DNA of 64,000 nucleotides from Streptomyces sp. NBC_01428 (GTDB lineage: Bacteria; Actinomycetota; Actinomycetes; Streptomycetales; Streptomycetaceae): NCBI RefSeq assembly GCF_036231965.1, contig NZ_CP109499.1:6882001-6946000 (forward strand), given 5' to 3'. Positions 20,997 to 30,618 of this stretch are shown here, one piece after another. The notes beneath the pieces are model-generated. The model was not told the DNA's origin and ran no database searches. It saw only the letters and a program-made list of their open reading frames with translations. Made by a program: the position numbers and the translations under genes. Each line of letters begins with the position of its first letter. Positions within the stretch are counted from its first letter, which is position 1.

Positions 20997-21773
20997 ATGA
21001 GCACGCGCACGCCGCTGATGGCGGGCAACTGGAAGATGAACCTCAACCACCTCGAGGCCATCGCGCACGTCCAGAAGCTCGCCTTCGCCCTGGCGGACAA
21101 GGACTACGAGGCCTGCGAGGTCGCCGTCCTGCCGCCCTTCACCGACCTGCGCTCCGTGCAGACCCTGGTCGACGGCGACAAGCTCAAGATCAAGTACGGC
21201 GCCCAGGACATCTCGGCGCACGACTCCGGTGCCTACACCGGCGAGATCTCCGGCGCGATGCTGGCCAAGCTCAAGTGCACCTACGTGGCCATCGGCCACT
21301 CCGAGCGCCGCCAGTACCACGCCGAGACCGACGAGATCGTCAACGCCAAGGTCAAGGCCGCCTACAAGCACGGCCTGACCCCGATCCTGTGCGTCGGCGA
21401 GGAGCTGGACGTCCGCGAGGCGGGCAACCACGTCGCCCACACGCTGTCGCAGGTCGAGGGCGGTCTCAAGGACCTCCCGGCCGAGCAGGCCGAGTCCGTC
21501 GTGATCGCGTACGAGCCCGTCTGGGCCATCGGCACCGGCAAGGTCTGCGGCGCCGACGACGCCCAGGAGGTCTGCGCCGCGATCCGCGCCAAGCTGGCCG
21601 AGCTGTACTCGCAGGAGCTGGCCGACAAGGTCCGCATCCAGTACGGCGGCTCGGTGAAGTCCGGGAACGTCGCCGAGATCATGGCGAAGCCCGACATCGA
21701 CGGCGCTCTGGTCGGTGGCGCGTCGCTCGACGCCGACGAGTTCGTCAAGATCGCCCGGTTCCGCGACCAGTAA
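20997..21773 (+). CDS. tpiA: Triosephosphate isomerase
   Basis: 258 residues. GNWKMN near the N-terminus supplies the catalytic Lys, AIGHSERR (about residue 100) the catalytic His, [11 protein letters not shown] (about 169-179) the catalytic Glu and flexible loop 6, and [11 protein letters not shown] the phosphate loop. It interconverts dihydroxyacetone phosphate and glyceraldehyde-3-phosphate. It sits directly behind pgk and before secG, a common actinobacterial order. Confidence 0.98.
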   Translation: MSTRTPLMAGNWKMNLNHLEAIAHVQKLAFALADKDYEACEVAVLPPFTDLRSVQTLVDGDKLKIKYGAQDISAHDSGAYTGEISGAMLAKLKCTYVAIGHSERRQYHAETDEIVNAKVKAAYKHGLTPILCVGEELDVREAGNHVAHTLSQVEGGLKDLPAEQAESVVIAYEPVWAIGTGKVCGADDAQEVCAAIRAKLAELYSQELADKVRIQYGGSVKSGNVAEIMAKPDIDGALVGGASLDADEFVKIARFRDQ

Positions 21774-21805
21774 GTATGCGGTAGCGGCGATTCGTCGTAC
21801 CCTTG

Positions 21806-21837
21806 CGGGGGTCTGGTGCCCCGGCACCGGGCCCCCG
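21806..21837 (+). terminator. Hairpin between tpiA and secG
   Basis: 15-bp stem (21806-21820 with 21823-21837, two G:T wobbles) 32 nt after the tpiA stop; the innermost pairs must open to form a loop. It probably reduces read-through into secG. Confidence 0.6.
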
Positions 21838-21871
21838 TCGTCCATCCAGTTCCGAGGAAGTTGGTCCAGCC

Positions 21872-22108
21872 GTGGTTTTGGGGTTCTCGATCGCCCTGAT
21901 CGTCTTCAGCCTGCTGCTGATGCTGCTCGTGCTGATGCACAAGGGAAAGGGCGGCGGCCTCTCCGACATGTTCGGTGGCGGCATGCAGTCGTCCGTCGGT
22001 GGTTCCTCGGTCGCCGAGCGCAACCTCGACCGCATCACCGTGGTGCTCGGCGTGCTCTGGTTCGCGTGCATCGTCGTGCTCGGCGTCCTCATGAAGATCA
22101 ACAACTGA
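21872..22108 (+). CDS. secG: Preprotein translocase subunit SecG
   Basis: 78 residues with two membrane helices (VLGFSIALIVFSLLLMLLVL and ITVVLGVLWFACIVVLGVLM) separated by the Gly/Ser-rich loop GKGGGLSDMFGGGMQSSVGG that defines SecG. It is the small accessory subunit of the SecYEG channel. GTG at 21872 is preceded by GAGGAAG; the frame is open further upstream, but that part is hydrophilic and Pro-rich and does not match SecG. Confidence 0.95.
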   Translation: MVLGFSIALIVFSLLLMLLVLMHKGKGGGLSDMFGGGMQSSVGGSSVAERNLDRITVVLGVLWFACIVVLGVLMKINN

Positions 22109-22343
22109 TCGCCCGCCGACAACGGTACGCAGCACAACTGCACATAACGCAAGCACATTCCGCACGTAAGGCCCCATGTCCGGTACGCGCCCCCAAGCGC
22201 CGCCTATCATGGGGCTTGCGTCTAGGGGTGGGGATGTAACGCCAATCACTGGACGCGCGTTGGGCCTTACGTAGACTGAGGCGCTCGCAGCGAAGCGTCA
22301 CGCCGACTCGTTTCGCGGCACCATCACGCAGGGAGTTACGACC

Positions 22344-22679
22344 GTGGCAAGTGGCAACGCGATCCGAGGAAGCCGGGTCGGGGCGGGGCCGATGGGCGAG
22401 GCCGAGCGCGGCGAGTCCGCGCCGCGGCTGCGCATCTCCTTCTGGTGCTCCAACGGGCACGAGACGCAGCCCAGCTTCGCCAGCGACGCGCAGGTCCCCG
22501 ACACCTGGGACTGCCCGCGCTGCGGCTTCCCCGCCGGACAGGACCGGGACAATCCGCCGGACCCGCCGCGCACCGAGCCGTACAAGACGCACCTCGCGTA
22601 CGTACGGGAGCGGCGCAGCGACGCGGACGGCGAGGCGATCCTCGCCGAGGCGCTCGCCAAACTGCGGGGCGAGATCTAG
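22344..22679 (+). CDS. RbpA-family RNA polymerase-binding protein (paralogue-like)
   Basis: 111 residues, GTG start at 22344 with GGGAG upstream. A zinc-site pattern Cys35, His39, Cys57, Cys60 (CSNGHE, CPRCG) and a C-terminal sigma-interaction-like helix (THLAYVRERRSDADGEAILA, then EALAKLR) match RbpA, which binds RNA polymerase and the principal sigma factors in actinobacteria. The N-terminal tail starts with GNAIRGSRVG, comparable to the basic RGTRL of RbpA. It lacks the longer C-terminal tail of S. coelicolor RbpA (recalled as 124 residues), so it is more likely the second paralogue than RbpA itself. Confidence 0.88.
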   Translation: MASGNAIRGSRVGAGPMGEAERGESAPRLRISFWCSNGHETQPSFASDAQVPDTWDCPRCGFPAGQDRDNPPDPPRTEPYKTHLAYVRERRSDADGEAILAEALAKLRGEI

Positions 22680-22689
22680 AAGTTCACCA

Positions 22690-22717
22690 CCGGCCGGGCA
22701 CCCAGGTGCCTGGCCGG
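22690..22717 (+). terminator. Terminator after the RbpA-like gene
   Basis: 13-bp stem (22690-22702 with 22705-22717, one G:T wobble) starting 11 nt past the stop. Confidence 0.65.
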
Positions 22718-22852
22718 AGCCGTTTCCCGACGGCCCGCCGGCCGGGGCCCCGCCCCGTCGCCGGCTCCCGGCATGCCCGAACCCCCTGGTGGGACCCGGT
22801 TGTCAGTGCCGCCCTCTACGGTTCGTGAAGTGGCCGGACCTGAGGGGGCGTT

Positions 22853-24121
22853 GTGACGGCGGCGGAGATGACGGGAGCCGGGGCCCCCGCGTGGCGCGGG
22901 GGATTCGGGAGGCTGTGGAGCGCGGCCGTGGTGTCGCGTTTCGGGGACGCCCTGCGTACGGCCACGCTGCCGCTCATCGCGGTCGGGCTCAGCGACGATC
23001 CGTTCGTCATCGCCTCCGTCACGGCCTGCGGCTATCTGCCGTGGCTGCTGTTCGGACTGCTCGGCGGAGCGCTCGCCGACCGGGTGGACCAGCGTCGTGC
23101 CATGTGGGCCGTCGACACCGTCCGCGGAGCGCTGGTCGCCTGTTTCGCCCTCGCCGTCGGACTCGGACACGCCTCGATCGGGCTGCTCGTCACCCTCGCC
23201 TTCACTCTGACGACCCTTCAGACCCTTTTCGACAACGCGTCCACCGCTCTGCTGCCCTCCCTGGTGGACCGTGCGGCGCTCGGCAGCGCCAACGCACGAC
23301 TGATGACCGGGCAGCAGCTCGCCGGCGGTCTGCTCGCGAGCCCCCTGGTGCCAGTGCTGCTGACCGTGGGAGCCGCCCTGCCGTTCGCGGCCGACGCCAC
23401 CTCCTACCTGCTCGCGGCCGCGCTGGTCGCCTCCCTGCGCGTCCAGGGGCCCGAGCGGGCGCCACGGCCGAGCGGCAGCACCCTGCGCAAGGAGGTGGGC
23501 GAGGGGCTGCGCGCCCTGTGGGACGACCGGGTCCTCCGGGCGATCTGCACGGCCACCCTGCTGTGCAACATCGGCATGGGCGCGCTCATCGGCACCCTGG
23601 TCCTGCACGTCACACGCTGGCTGCACGCAGGGAACGCGGGATACGCCGCGGCGATGACGGCGTACGCGGCGGGCAGCCTCTGCGGCGGTTTCGTCGCCCA
23701 GCGTCTCGCCCGCCGCTTCGGACGGGCCCGCACCCTCCTGCTGGGCGGATCGGTGCAGACGCTCGCGCTCGTGGTCATGGGCACGGTCCGCCGGCTGGAC
23801 GCCCTCGTCGTGGCCATGCTGCTGCTGGGCCTGATGAACATGGTGTGGAACGTCAACCAGGTCACGCTGATGCAGCAGCGGAGCCCCGCCGCCATGGTGG
23901 GGCGCGTCAGCTCGGCGTTCCGCACCGCCTCGACCTCGGGCGCTCCGCTCGGCGCCCTGCTCGGAGGCGCCGCCGCGACGGTCTGCGGACTGAACGGGCC
24001 GGCCCTGTTCGCCGCCGCCCTCTTCGCCTTCGCCGTCGTCTCGCTGATACCCGCGGTCCAGCGGGACGTATCTGTTGTTGAGCCGGAGGACGGCGTGACG
24101 TCAGCTCATGTCCAGTCCTGA
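22853..24121 (+). CDS. MFS transporter (exporter type)
   Basis: 422 residues with about 11-12 hydrophobic helices. The motif-A-like loop GGALADRVDQRRAMWAVD lies between helices 2 and 3, as in drug-export MFS proteins, and a second-half counterpart RLARRFGRARTLLLGG is present. The opening GFGRLWSAAVVSRFGDALRT is typical of the MFS_3/enterobactin-exporter-like group. Substrate unknown. GTG start at 22853 with GAGGGGG upstream. It lies between rbpA-like and pgi without evident functional link. Confidence 0.88.
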   Translation: MTAAEMTGAGAPAWRGGFGRLWSAAVVSRFGDALRTATLPLIAVGLSDDPFVIASVTACGYLPWLLFGLLGGALADRVDQRRAMWAVDTVRGALVACFALAVGLGHASIGLLVTLAFTLTTLQTLFDNASTALLPSLVDRAALGSANARLMTGQQLAGGLLASPLVPVLLTVGAALPFAADATSYLLAAALVASLRVQGPERAPRPSGSTLRKEVGEGLRALWDDRVLRAICTATLLCNIGMGALIGTLVLHVTRWLHAGNAGYAAAMTAYAAGSLCGGFVAQRLARRFGRARTLLLGGSVQTLALVVMGTVRRLDALVVAMLLLGLMNMVWNVNQVTLMQQRSPAAMVGRVSSAFRTASTSGAPLGALLGGAAATVCGLNGPALFAAALFAFAVVSLIPAVQRDVSVVEPEDGVTSAHVQS

Positions 24122-24193
24122 TCAATTAGGTTGGAACCGGCAGCGGGGCAAGGCAGGCAAGCGCACACGCAGGAAAGAAGGCGGAAGTCCCAG

Positions 24194-25846
24194 ATGAACG
24201 CAGACAGCCGTACCCGGCTCAACCAGACACCCGAGTGGACCGCTCTCGCCAAGCACCGCGAGGATCTCGCGGACACCCACCTGCGGGACCTGTTCGCCGC
24301 CGACCCCGGCCGCGCCGAGCGCTACGTCGTCCGGGTCGGCGATCTGCACATCGACTACTCCAAGCACCTGATCACGGACGAGACCCTCGCCCTGCTCCAG
24401 GAACTGGCCACCGCGACGGACGTGTTCGGGTTGCGGGACGCGATGTTCCGGGGCGAGAAGATCAACACGACGGAGGACCGGGCGGTGCTGCACACCGCGT
24501 TGCGGGCGCCGGCGGACGCGGTGGTGGAGGTCGACGGCGAGAACGTGGTGCCCGGGGTGCACGCGGTGCTCGACAAGATGGCCGCGTTCGCGGGGCGGGT
24601 GCGCTCGGGTGAGTGGACCGGTCACACCGGGCGGCCGATCCGCAATGTGGTGAACATCGGTATCGGCGGCTCGGATCTGGGTCCGGCGATGGCCTACGAG
24701 GTGCTGCGTCCCTTCACCGACCGCGGGCTGACGGTGCGGTTCGTGTCGAACGTGGACGGTGCGGACCTGCACGAGGCGTTGCAGGGCCTGGACCCGGCGG
24801 AGACGCTGTTCGTGATCGCGTCGAAGACGTTCACCACGATCGAGACGATCACGAACGCGACGTCCGCGCGCGAGTGGCTGCTGGAGGGTCTGAAGGCGGG
24901 TCAGGAGGCGGTCGCCCGGCACTTCGTGGCGTTGTCGACGAACAGCGGCAAGGTCGCGGACTTCGGGATCGACACGGCGAACATGTTCGAGTTCTGGGAC
25001 TGGGTCGGGGGCCGGTACTCCTTCGACTCGGCGATCGGCCTGTCCCTGATGATCGCGATCGGTGCGGACCGGTTCCGGGAGATGCTGGACGGTTTCCGTC
25101 TGGTCGACGAGCACTTCCGTACGGCTCCGGCGGAGGCCAACGCGCCGTTGCTGATGGGTCTGTTGGGGATCTGGTACGGGAACTTCCACGACGCGCAGTC
25201 GCACGCGGTGCTGCCGTACTCGCACTACCTGTCGCGGTTCACGGCGTATCTGCAGCAGCTGGACATGGAGTCCAACGGCAAGTCGGTCGACCGTGAGGGC
25301 CGGCCGGTGGAGTGGCAGACGGGTCCGGTGGTGTGGGGGACGCCGGGCACCAACGGGCAGCACGCGTACTACCAGTTGATCCATCAGGGGACGAAGCTGA
25401 TCCCGGCGGACTTCATCGGGTTCGCGAACCCGGTGGGTGAGCTGAGCGAGATGCTCAAGGCGCAGCACGACCTTTTGATGGCGAACTTCTTCGCCCAGAC
25501 GCAGGCCCTCGCGTTCGGCAAGACGCCCGACGAGGTCCGCGCCGAAGGGGTCCCGGAGGAGCTGGTCGCGCACAAGACGTTCCGTGGTGACCATCCCACC
25601 ACCACGATCCTCGCGGCCGAGCTGACGCCGTCCGTGCTGGGCCAGTTGATCGCGTTGTACGAGCACAAGGTGTTCGTCCAGGGCGCGGTCTGGAACATCG
25701 ACTCCTTCGACCAGTGGGGCGTCGAACTCGGCAAGGTCCTCGCCAAACGCATCGAGCCCGCCCTCACCGACGGCACCGACGTACCGGGGCTGGACGAGTC
25801 GACCAAGGCGCTGGTCGCCACGTACCGGGAGCTGCGCGGGCGTTGA
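24194..25846 (+). CDS. pgi: Glucose-6-phosphate isomerase
   Basis: 550 residues. Conserved blocks: [14 protein letters not shown] (about 153-166), [17 protein letters not shown], the P-GI signature [33 protein letters not shown] with the catalytic Glu and [16 protein letters not shown] with the catalytic His, and [16 protein letters not shown]. It interconverts glucose-6-phosphate and fructose-6-phosphate, the branch to the pentose phosphate genes that converge on it. The ATG at 24194 follows GGAAAGAAGGCGGAAG. The middle of the gene uses more G-ending codons (GCG, GTG, GGT) than its neighbours. Confidence 0.98.
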   Translation: MNADSRTRLNQTPEWTALAKHREDLADTHLRDLFAADPGRAERYVVRVGDLHIDYSKHLITDETLALLQELATATDVFGLRDAMFRGEKINTTEDRAVLHTALRAPADAVVEVDGENVVPGVHAVLDKMAAFAGRVRSGEWTGHTGRPIRNVVNIGIGGSDLGPAMAYEVLRPFTDRGLTVRFVSNVDGADLHEALQGLDPAETLFVIASKTFTTIETITNATSAREWLLEGLKAGQEAVARHFVALSTNSGKVADFGIDTANMFEFWDWVGGRYSFDSAIGLSLMIAIGADRFREMLDGFRLVDEHFRTAPAEANAPLLMGLLGIWYGNFHDAQSHAVLPYSHYLSRFTAYLQQLDMESNGKSVDREGRPVEWQTGPVVWGTPGTNGQHAYYQLIHQGTKLIPADFIGFANPVGELSEMLKAQHDLLMANFFAQTQALAFGKTPDEVRAEGVPEELVAHKTFRGDHPTTTILAAELTPSVLGQLIALYEHKVFVQGAVWNIDSFDQWGVELGKVLAKRIEPALTDGTDVPGLDESTKALVATYRELRGR

Positions 25847-25920
25847 GCCCGCGGGCTGCATGAGGAGGACGCGGGCAGCGGGCGGTGGGAGTCCGCCCGC
25901 TGCCCGGACGTCCGGCACCG

Positions 25921-25944
25921 ACCCGTACCCGTACCCGTACCCGT
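25921..25944. repeat. ACCCGT hexamer x4
   Basis: Four perfect tandem copies of ACCCGT in the pgi-pgl gap, 75 nt after the pgi stop. No function evident; likely a slippage-prone simple repeat. Confidence 0.85.
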
Positions 25945-25975
25945 ACGGCCGGCCGCCCGGCGGGAGCTGACGCCG

Positions 25976-26030
25976 GAACGCCGAACGCCGGAGAAGCCTG
26001 GACGTTCGGCTTCTCCGGCGTTCGGCGTTC
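25976..26030. terminator. Bidirectional terminator between pgi and pgl
   Basis: Perfect 23-bp stem (25976-25998 with 26008-26030) and a 9-nt loop, placed 8 nt from the pgl stop. It separates two converging operons. Confidence 0.9.
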
Positions 26031-26037
26031 GTATCGG

Positions 26038-26820
26038 TCAGGCGGAGGCCGGCGGGTACAGGGAGCGCGGCAGCTGGGAGGCCGCCGCCGCGTCCAGCAG
26101 CCACAGGGTGCGGGAGCGGCCCTGGGCGCCCGCCGCCGGAGCCTGGATCTCACCCGCGCCGGACAGGGCGATGGCGGCCGCCTCCGCCTTGTCCTCGCCC
26201 GCCGCGAGCAGCCACACCTCGCGGGCGGAGCGGATCGCGGGCAGGGTCAGCGAGATGCGGGTCGGGGGCGGCTTGGGCGCGCCGTGCACACCGACCACCA
26301 TTCGCTCCGTCTCCCGCACCGCGGGCAGCTCCGGGAAGAGCGAGGCGACGTGGGTGTCCGGGCCGACACCCAGCATCAGGACGTCGAACTCCGGCACCGT
26401 GCCGTGGTTCTCGGGCCCCGCGGCCTTGGCCAGCTCGGCCGCGTACGCCTCCGCCGCCGCCTCGACGTCGTCCCCGTGGGGACCGTCGGACGTGGGCATC
26501 GGGTGGACCCGTGCCGCGTCCAGCGGAACCGCGTCGAGGAGGGCCGCGCGGGCCTGCGTGTCATTGCGGTCGGGGTCACCCTCGGGGAGGTAGCGCTCGT
26601 CGCCCCACCACAGGTCGAGGCGTCCCCAGTCCACGGCGTCCCGGGCGGGCTGGGAGGCGAGCGCGGCGAGGAGGCCTTTGCCGTTGCGTCCGCCGGTGAG
26701 CACGATCGAGGCGTATCCGCGCGAGGCCTGCGCGTCCACGATCTTCGTGATCAGCCGGGCCGCCGCGGCCTGGGCCATCAGTTCCTTGTCGCGGTGGACG
26801 ACGAGCTGCGGAGTGTTCAC
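26038..26820 (-). CDS. pgl: 6-phosphogluconolactonase
   Basis: 260 residues of the DevB/SOL type: SIVLTGGRNGKGLLAAL near the N-terminus, LDLWWGDERYLP (active-site region) and FDVLMLGVGPDTHVASLFPE, where the usual D-G-H is D-T-H, then TRISLTLPAI. It hydrolyses 6-phosphogluconolactone, the second step of the oxidative pentose phosphate pathway. The GTG at 26820 overlaps the opcA stop by 4 nt; the frame is open much further upstream but that is only a shadow of opcA and zwf. Last gene of the tkt-tal-zwf-opcA-pgl unit. Confidence 0.95.
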   Translation of the reverse strand: MNTPQLVVHRDKELMAQAAAARLITKIVDAQASRGYASIVLTGGRNGKGLLAALASQPARDAVDWGRLDLWWGDERYLPEGDPDRNDTQARAALLDAVPLDAARVHPMPTSDGPHGDDVEAAAEAYAAELAKAAGPENHGTVPEFDVLMLGVGPDTHVASLFPELPAVRETERMVVGVHGAPKPPPTRISLTLPAIRSAREVWLLAAGEDKAEAAAIALSGAGEIQAPAAGAQGRSRTLWLLDAAAASQLPRSLYPPASA

Positions 26821-27941
26821 TCGGCGGCCGCCTTCTTCGCCGGAGCCTTCTTGGCGGTGGACTTCTTCGCCGCGGAGCCCGACGTCGCCTTCTTGGCCGC
26901 GGACGACGAGGCGGTCTTCTTCGCCGCCGGGGCCGCCGTGGACTTCTTGGCGGCCGGAGCCGTCTTCGTGGCCGTCGCCGTCCCGCCCGAGGAGGCCTCC
27001 TCGGCGGCCGCGGCCTCCGCGTTCAGCCGGTCCACGCCGTAGCGCAGCGCCGAGGCGTAGGTGTCGTCCGGGTCGAGGCGGCGCAGTTCCTCCGCCATCA
27101 GCTCGGCCGTCTCGCGGCGCTTGAGCGCCACCGCACGGTCGGGCTGGCCCTCGATGGAGAGGGTGGCGAGGGAGCCGTCGGCCCGGTCCAGGACGATCGG
27201 GCCGCAGCTCGTGTCCATCCGCACCGCGGTGAGACCCGGGCCGGCCGACAGCGAGCGCTTGACGGGGACGTCGAGCCGGTCCGCGAGCCACATCGCCAGC
27301 AGCTCGCAGCTCGGGTTGAACTCCTCGCCCTCCACCTCGACCGCGGACACGTCGCACACGACCTGGTCCAGGGCCGCGGCCAGCATCGAACGCCAGGGCG
27401 TGATGCGGGTCCACGACAGGTCGGTGTCGCCGGGGGCGTAGGCGTCGGCGCGGGCGTTGAGCTCCCGGACCGGCGACTCCGCGGCGTAGGTGTCGGTCAC
27501 GCGGCGCTGCGCGAGCGCGCCGAGCGGGTCCTTCGCCGGATCGAGCGGCGCGTTCACCGGCCACCAGGCGACGACGGGAGCGTCCGGCAGCAGCAGCGGC
27601 AGCACGACCGACTGGGCGTGGTTGAGGACCTCGCCGTACAGACGCAGCACCACCGTCTCGCCGGTGCCGGCCTCCGCTCCGAGCCGTACCTCGGCGTCGA
27701 GGCGCGACTTCGTGCGGTCGCGGGGCGAACGGGAGACGCGCTTGATGACCACGAGGATGCGCGAAGGGTGCTCGCGCGAGGCGTCGTTGGCGGCCCTCAG
27801 GGCGTCGTAGGCGTTCTCCTCGTCGGTGACGATGACGAGGGTGAGCACCATGCCGACGGCAGGGGCGCCGATTTCGCGGCGGCCCTGCACCAGCGCCTTG
27901 TTGATCTTGCTGGCCGTGGTGTCCGTGAGATCGATCTTCAT
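26817..27941 (-). CDS. opcA: Glucose-6-phosphate dehydrogenase assembly protein OpcA
   Basis: 374 residues. OpcA activates or assembles glucose-6-phosphate dehydrogenase in cyanobacteria and actinobacteria. Family features include MKIDLTDTTASKINKALVQG at the start, GMVLTLVIVTDEENAYDALR, and VLPLLLPDAPVVAWWPVNAP. The last about 50 residues are a Lys/Ala tail (AAKKATSGSAAKKSTAKKAP) not needed by the family core and similar in style to the UvrA tail in this window. ATG at 27941 overlaps the zwf stop (ATGA), and its own stop overlaps pgl, so zwf-opcA-pgl are translationally coupled. Confidence 0.96.
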   Translation of the reverse strand: MKIDLTDTTASKINKALVQGRREIGAPAVGMVLTLVIVTDEENAYDALRAANDASREHPSRILVVIKRVSRSPRDRTKSRLDAEVRLGAEAGTGETVVLRLYGEVLNHAQSVVLPLLLPDAPVVAWWPVNAPLDPAKDPLGALAQRRVTDTYAAESPVRELNARADAYAPGDTDLSWTRITPWRSMLAAALDQVVCDVSAVEVEGEEFNPSCELLAMWLADRLDVPVKRSLSAGPGLTAVRMDTSCGPIVLDRADGSLATLSIEGQPDRAVALKRRETAELMAEELRRLDPDDTYASALRYGVDRLNAEAAAAEEASSGGTATATKTAPAAKKSTAAPAAKKTASSSAAKKATSGSAAKKSTAKKAPAKKAAAE

Positions 27942-29461
27942 GGGCGACGCCAGCTCCGTCCGTCTCGCTCGAGCATCTCGTCGGCCTCGACGGGACCCCA
28001 GGTGCCCGACGCGTACTGCGCGGGCTTGCCGTGCTTTTCCCAGTACTGCTCGATCGGGTCGAGGATCTTCCAGGACAGCTCGACCTCCTCGGTGCGCGGG
28101 AAGAGGTTCGAGTCACCGAGCAGGACGTCGAGGATCAGCCGCTCGTACGCCTCGGGGCTGGACTCGGTGAACGACTCGCCGTAGGCGAAGTCCATCGAGA
28201 CGTCCCGGATCTCCATCGAGGTGCCGGGCACCTTGGAGCCGAAGCGGACCGTGACGCCCTCGTCGGGCTGGACGCGGAAGACGATCGCGTTCTGGCCCAG
28301 CTCCTCGGTCGCCGTGTGGTCGAAGGGGGAGTGCGGGGCGCGCTGGAAGACGACCGCGATCTCGGTGACGCGACGGCCGAGCCGCTTGCCGGTGCGCAGG
28401 TAGAAGGGGACGCCCGCCCAGCGGCGGTTGTCCACCTCGACCTTGATCGCGGCGAACGTGTCGGTCTTCGACGTGGGGTCGATGCCGTCTTCCTGGAGGT
28501 AGCCGACGACCTTCTCGCCGCCCTGCCAGCCGGCCGCGTACTGACCGCGGACCGTGTCCTTGCCGAGGTCCTTGGGCAGCTTGGCGGCGCCGAGCACCTT
28601 GGTCTTCTCCGCGGCGAGCGCGTCCGCGTCGAAGGAGGAGGGCTCCTCCATGGCGGTCAGCGCCATCAGCTGGAGGAGGTGGTTCTGGATGACGTCACGG
28701 GCGGCGCCGATGCCGTCGTAGTAACCGGCCCGGCCGCCGATGCCGATGTCCTCGGCCATGGTGATCTGCACGTGGTCGACGAAGGACCGGTTCCAGATCG
28801 GCTCGAACATCGTGTTGGCGAAGCGGAGCGCCAGGATGTTCTGGACGGTCTCCTTGCCGAGGTAGTGGTCGATACGGAAGACCTGGTCCGGGGCGAAGAC
28901 CTGGTGCACGATCGCGTTGAGCTCCTCGGCCGACTTGAGGTCGTGACCGAAGGGCTTCTCGATGACCGCGCGGCGCCAGGAGCCGTTCGCCTGGTCGGCC
29001 AGCTTGTGCTTCTTCAGCTGCTTGATGACCACCGGGAACGCGGACGGCGGCACCGACAGGTAGAAGGCGAAATTGCCGCCGGTGCCCTGTGCCTTGTCCA
29101 GCTCGTCGATGGTGGAGCGCAGCCGCTCGAAGGCCTCGTCGTCGTCGAAGGTGCCCTGGACGAAGCGCATGCCCTGCACGAGCTGCTGCCAGACCTCCTC
29201 ACGGAACGGCGTGCGCGCGTGCTCCTTGACCGCGTCGTGGACCTCTTGCGCGAAGTCCTCGTCGGCCCACTCGCGCCGGGCGAAGCCGACGAGGGAGAAG
29301 CCCGGCGGCAGCAGACCCCGGTTGGCGAGGTCGTACACCGCGGGCATCAGCTTTTTACGTGACAAATCGCCCGTGACGCCGAAGATGACCAGGCCCGACG
29401 GCCCCGCGATACGCGGGAGCCGTCGGTCTGCGGGGTCACGCAGCGGGTTGCTGCTCGACAA
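27938..29461 (-). CDS. zwf: Glucose-6-phosphate 1-dehydrogenase
   Basis: 507 residues if it begins at the TTG at 29461, which gives SSSNPLRDPADRRLPRIAGP, the usual N-terminus, with GGAGGG about 9 nt upstream. The NADP site is VIFGVTGDLSRKKLMPAVYD; the active-site block RIDHYLGKETVQNILALRFA contains the catalytic His and substrate Lys. It catalyses the first committed step of the pentose phosphate pathway. It starts 4 nt after the tal stop and ends in a 4-nt overlap with opcA. The TTG start may keep its translation rate low. Confidence 0.96.
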   Translation of the reverse strand: MSSSNPLRDPADRRLPRIAGPSGLVIFGVTGDLSRKKLMPAVYDLANRGLLPPGFSLVGFARREWADEDFAQEVHDAVKEHARTPFREEVWQQLVQGMRFVQGTFDDDEAFERLRSTIDELDKAQGTGGNFAFYLSVPPSAFPVVIKQLKKHKLADQANGSWRRAVIEKPFGHDLKSAEELNAIVHQVFAPDQVFRIDHYLGKETVQNILALRFANTMFEPIWNRSFVDHVQITMAEDIGIGGRAGYYDGIGAARDVIQNHLLQLMALTAMEEPSSFDADALAAEKTKVLGAAKLPKDLGKDTVRGQYAAGWQGGEKVVGYLQEDGIDPTSKTDTFAAIKVEVDNRRWAGVPFYLRTGKRLGRRVTEIAVVFQRAPHSPFDHTATEELGQNAIVFRVQPDEGVTVRFGSKVPGTSMEIRDVSMDFAYGESFTESSPEAYERLILDVLLGDSNLFPRTEEVELSWKILDPIEQYWEKHGKPAQYASGTWGPVEADEMLERDGRSWRRP

Positions 29462-29465
29462 GGTT

Positions 29466-30584
29466 TCAGCCCTCCGAAGGGGCGAGGCGCTTGAGTTCCG
29501 CCTCGGTCGACTTGAGCAGGTCGTTCCAGGCCGCCTCGAACTTCTCGACGCCCTCTTCCTCGAGGAGCTGGACCACGTCGTCGTAGGCGATCCCGAGCTT
29601 CTCGACGGCGTCGATCTCGGCACGGGACTGGTCGTACGTACCGGCGACGGTGTTTCCGGTGATCCGGCCGTGGTCGTCGGTGGCCTCCAGCGTGGCCTCC
29701 GGCATGGTGTTCACGGTGTTGGGCGCGACCAGCTCGTCGACGTACAGGGTGTCCTTGTACGCCGGGTCCTTGACGCCCGTCGAGGCCCACAGCGGACGCT
29801 GCTTGTTGGCCTGCGACTTGTCCAGGGCGGCCCAGCGGTCCGAGGAGAAGACCGACTCGTACGCCTCGTAGGCGAGCCGGGCGTTCGCCAGGGCCGCCTT
29901 GCCGCGGGCGGCCTTCGCCTCGGGGGTGCCGAGGGCGTCGAGCCGCTTGTCGATCTCGGTGTCCACGCGGGACACGAAGAAGGACGCCACGGAGTGGATC
30001 TTCGACAGGTCCAGGCCGCGCTCCTTGGCCTTCTCGAGGCCGGCCAGGTAGGCGTCCATGACCTCGCGGTAGCGCTCCAGCGAGAAGATCAGCGTGACGT
30101 TGACGCTGATACCGAGGCCGATGACCTCGGTGATCGCCGGCAGACCCGCCCTGGTGGCCGGGATCTTGATCAGGGTGTTGGGACGGTCCACCAGCCAGGC
30201 GAGCTGCTTGGCCTCGGCGACGGTCGCGTGGGTGTCGTGCGCCAGGCGCGGGTCGACCTCGATCGAGACCCGGCCGTCCTGGCCGCCCGTCGCGTCGAAG
30301 ACGGGCCGCAGGATGTCGGCGGCGTCACGGACGTCCGCCGTCGTGATCATGCGGATGGCCTCCTCGACGGTCACCCTGCGGGCCGCGAGGTCGGACAGCT
30401 GCTGGTCGTAGCCGTCGCCCTGGGAGATCGCCTTCTGGAAGATCGACGGGTTGGTGGTGACGCCCACGACGTGCTGCTGGTCGATCAGTTCCGCGAGGTT
30501 GCCTGACGTGATCCGCTTGCGGGACAGGTCGTCCAGCCAGATCGCGACGCCCTCCTCGGAGAGGCGCTTGAGTGCGTCTGTCAT
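29466..30584 (-). CDS. tal: Transaldolase
   Basis: 372 residues, the longer actinobacterial transaldolase type. [14 protein letters not shown] (about 38-51) is signature 1; [16 protein letters not shown] holds the Schiff-base Lys; [19 protein letters not shown] follows. It transfers dihydroxyacetone units between sugar phosphates. ATG at 30584 has AGGAGA 10 nt upstream. It lies 34 nt after tkt on the same strand, and the zwf start follows 4 nt behind. Confidence 0.97.
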   Translation of the reverse strand: MTDALKRLSEEGVAIWLDDLSRKRITSGNLAELIDQQHVVGVTTNPSIFQKAISQGDGYDQQLSDLAARRVTVEEAIRMITTADVRDAADILRPVFDATGGQDGRVSIEVDPRLAHDTHATVAEAKQLAWLVDRPNTLIKIPATRAGLPAITEVIGLGISVNVTLIFSLERYREVMDAYLAGLEKAKERGLDLSKIHSVASFFVSRVDTEIDKRLDALGTPEAKAARGKAALANARLAYEAYESVFSSDRWAALDKSQANKQRPLWASTGVKDPAYKDTLYVDELVAPNTVNTMPEATLEATDDHGRITGNTVAGTYDQSRAEIDAVEKLGIAYDDVVQLLEEEGVEKFEAAWNDLLKSTEAELKRLAPSEG

Positions 30585-30618
30585 GGAAATTGCATCTCCT
30601 ACGTGTCGTATGTCGGCG

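Noticed and set aside
25921-25950. CRISPR-like tandem repeat
   Set aside because: Four contiguous hexamers without spacers; a simple repeat.
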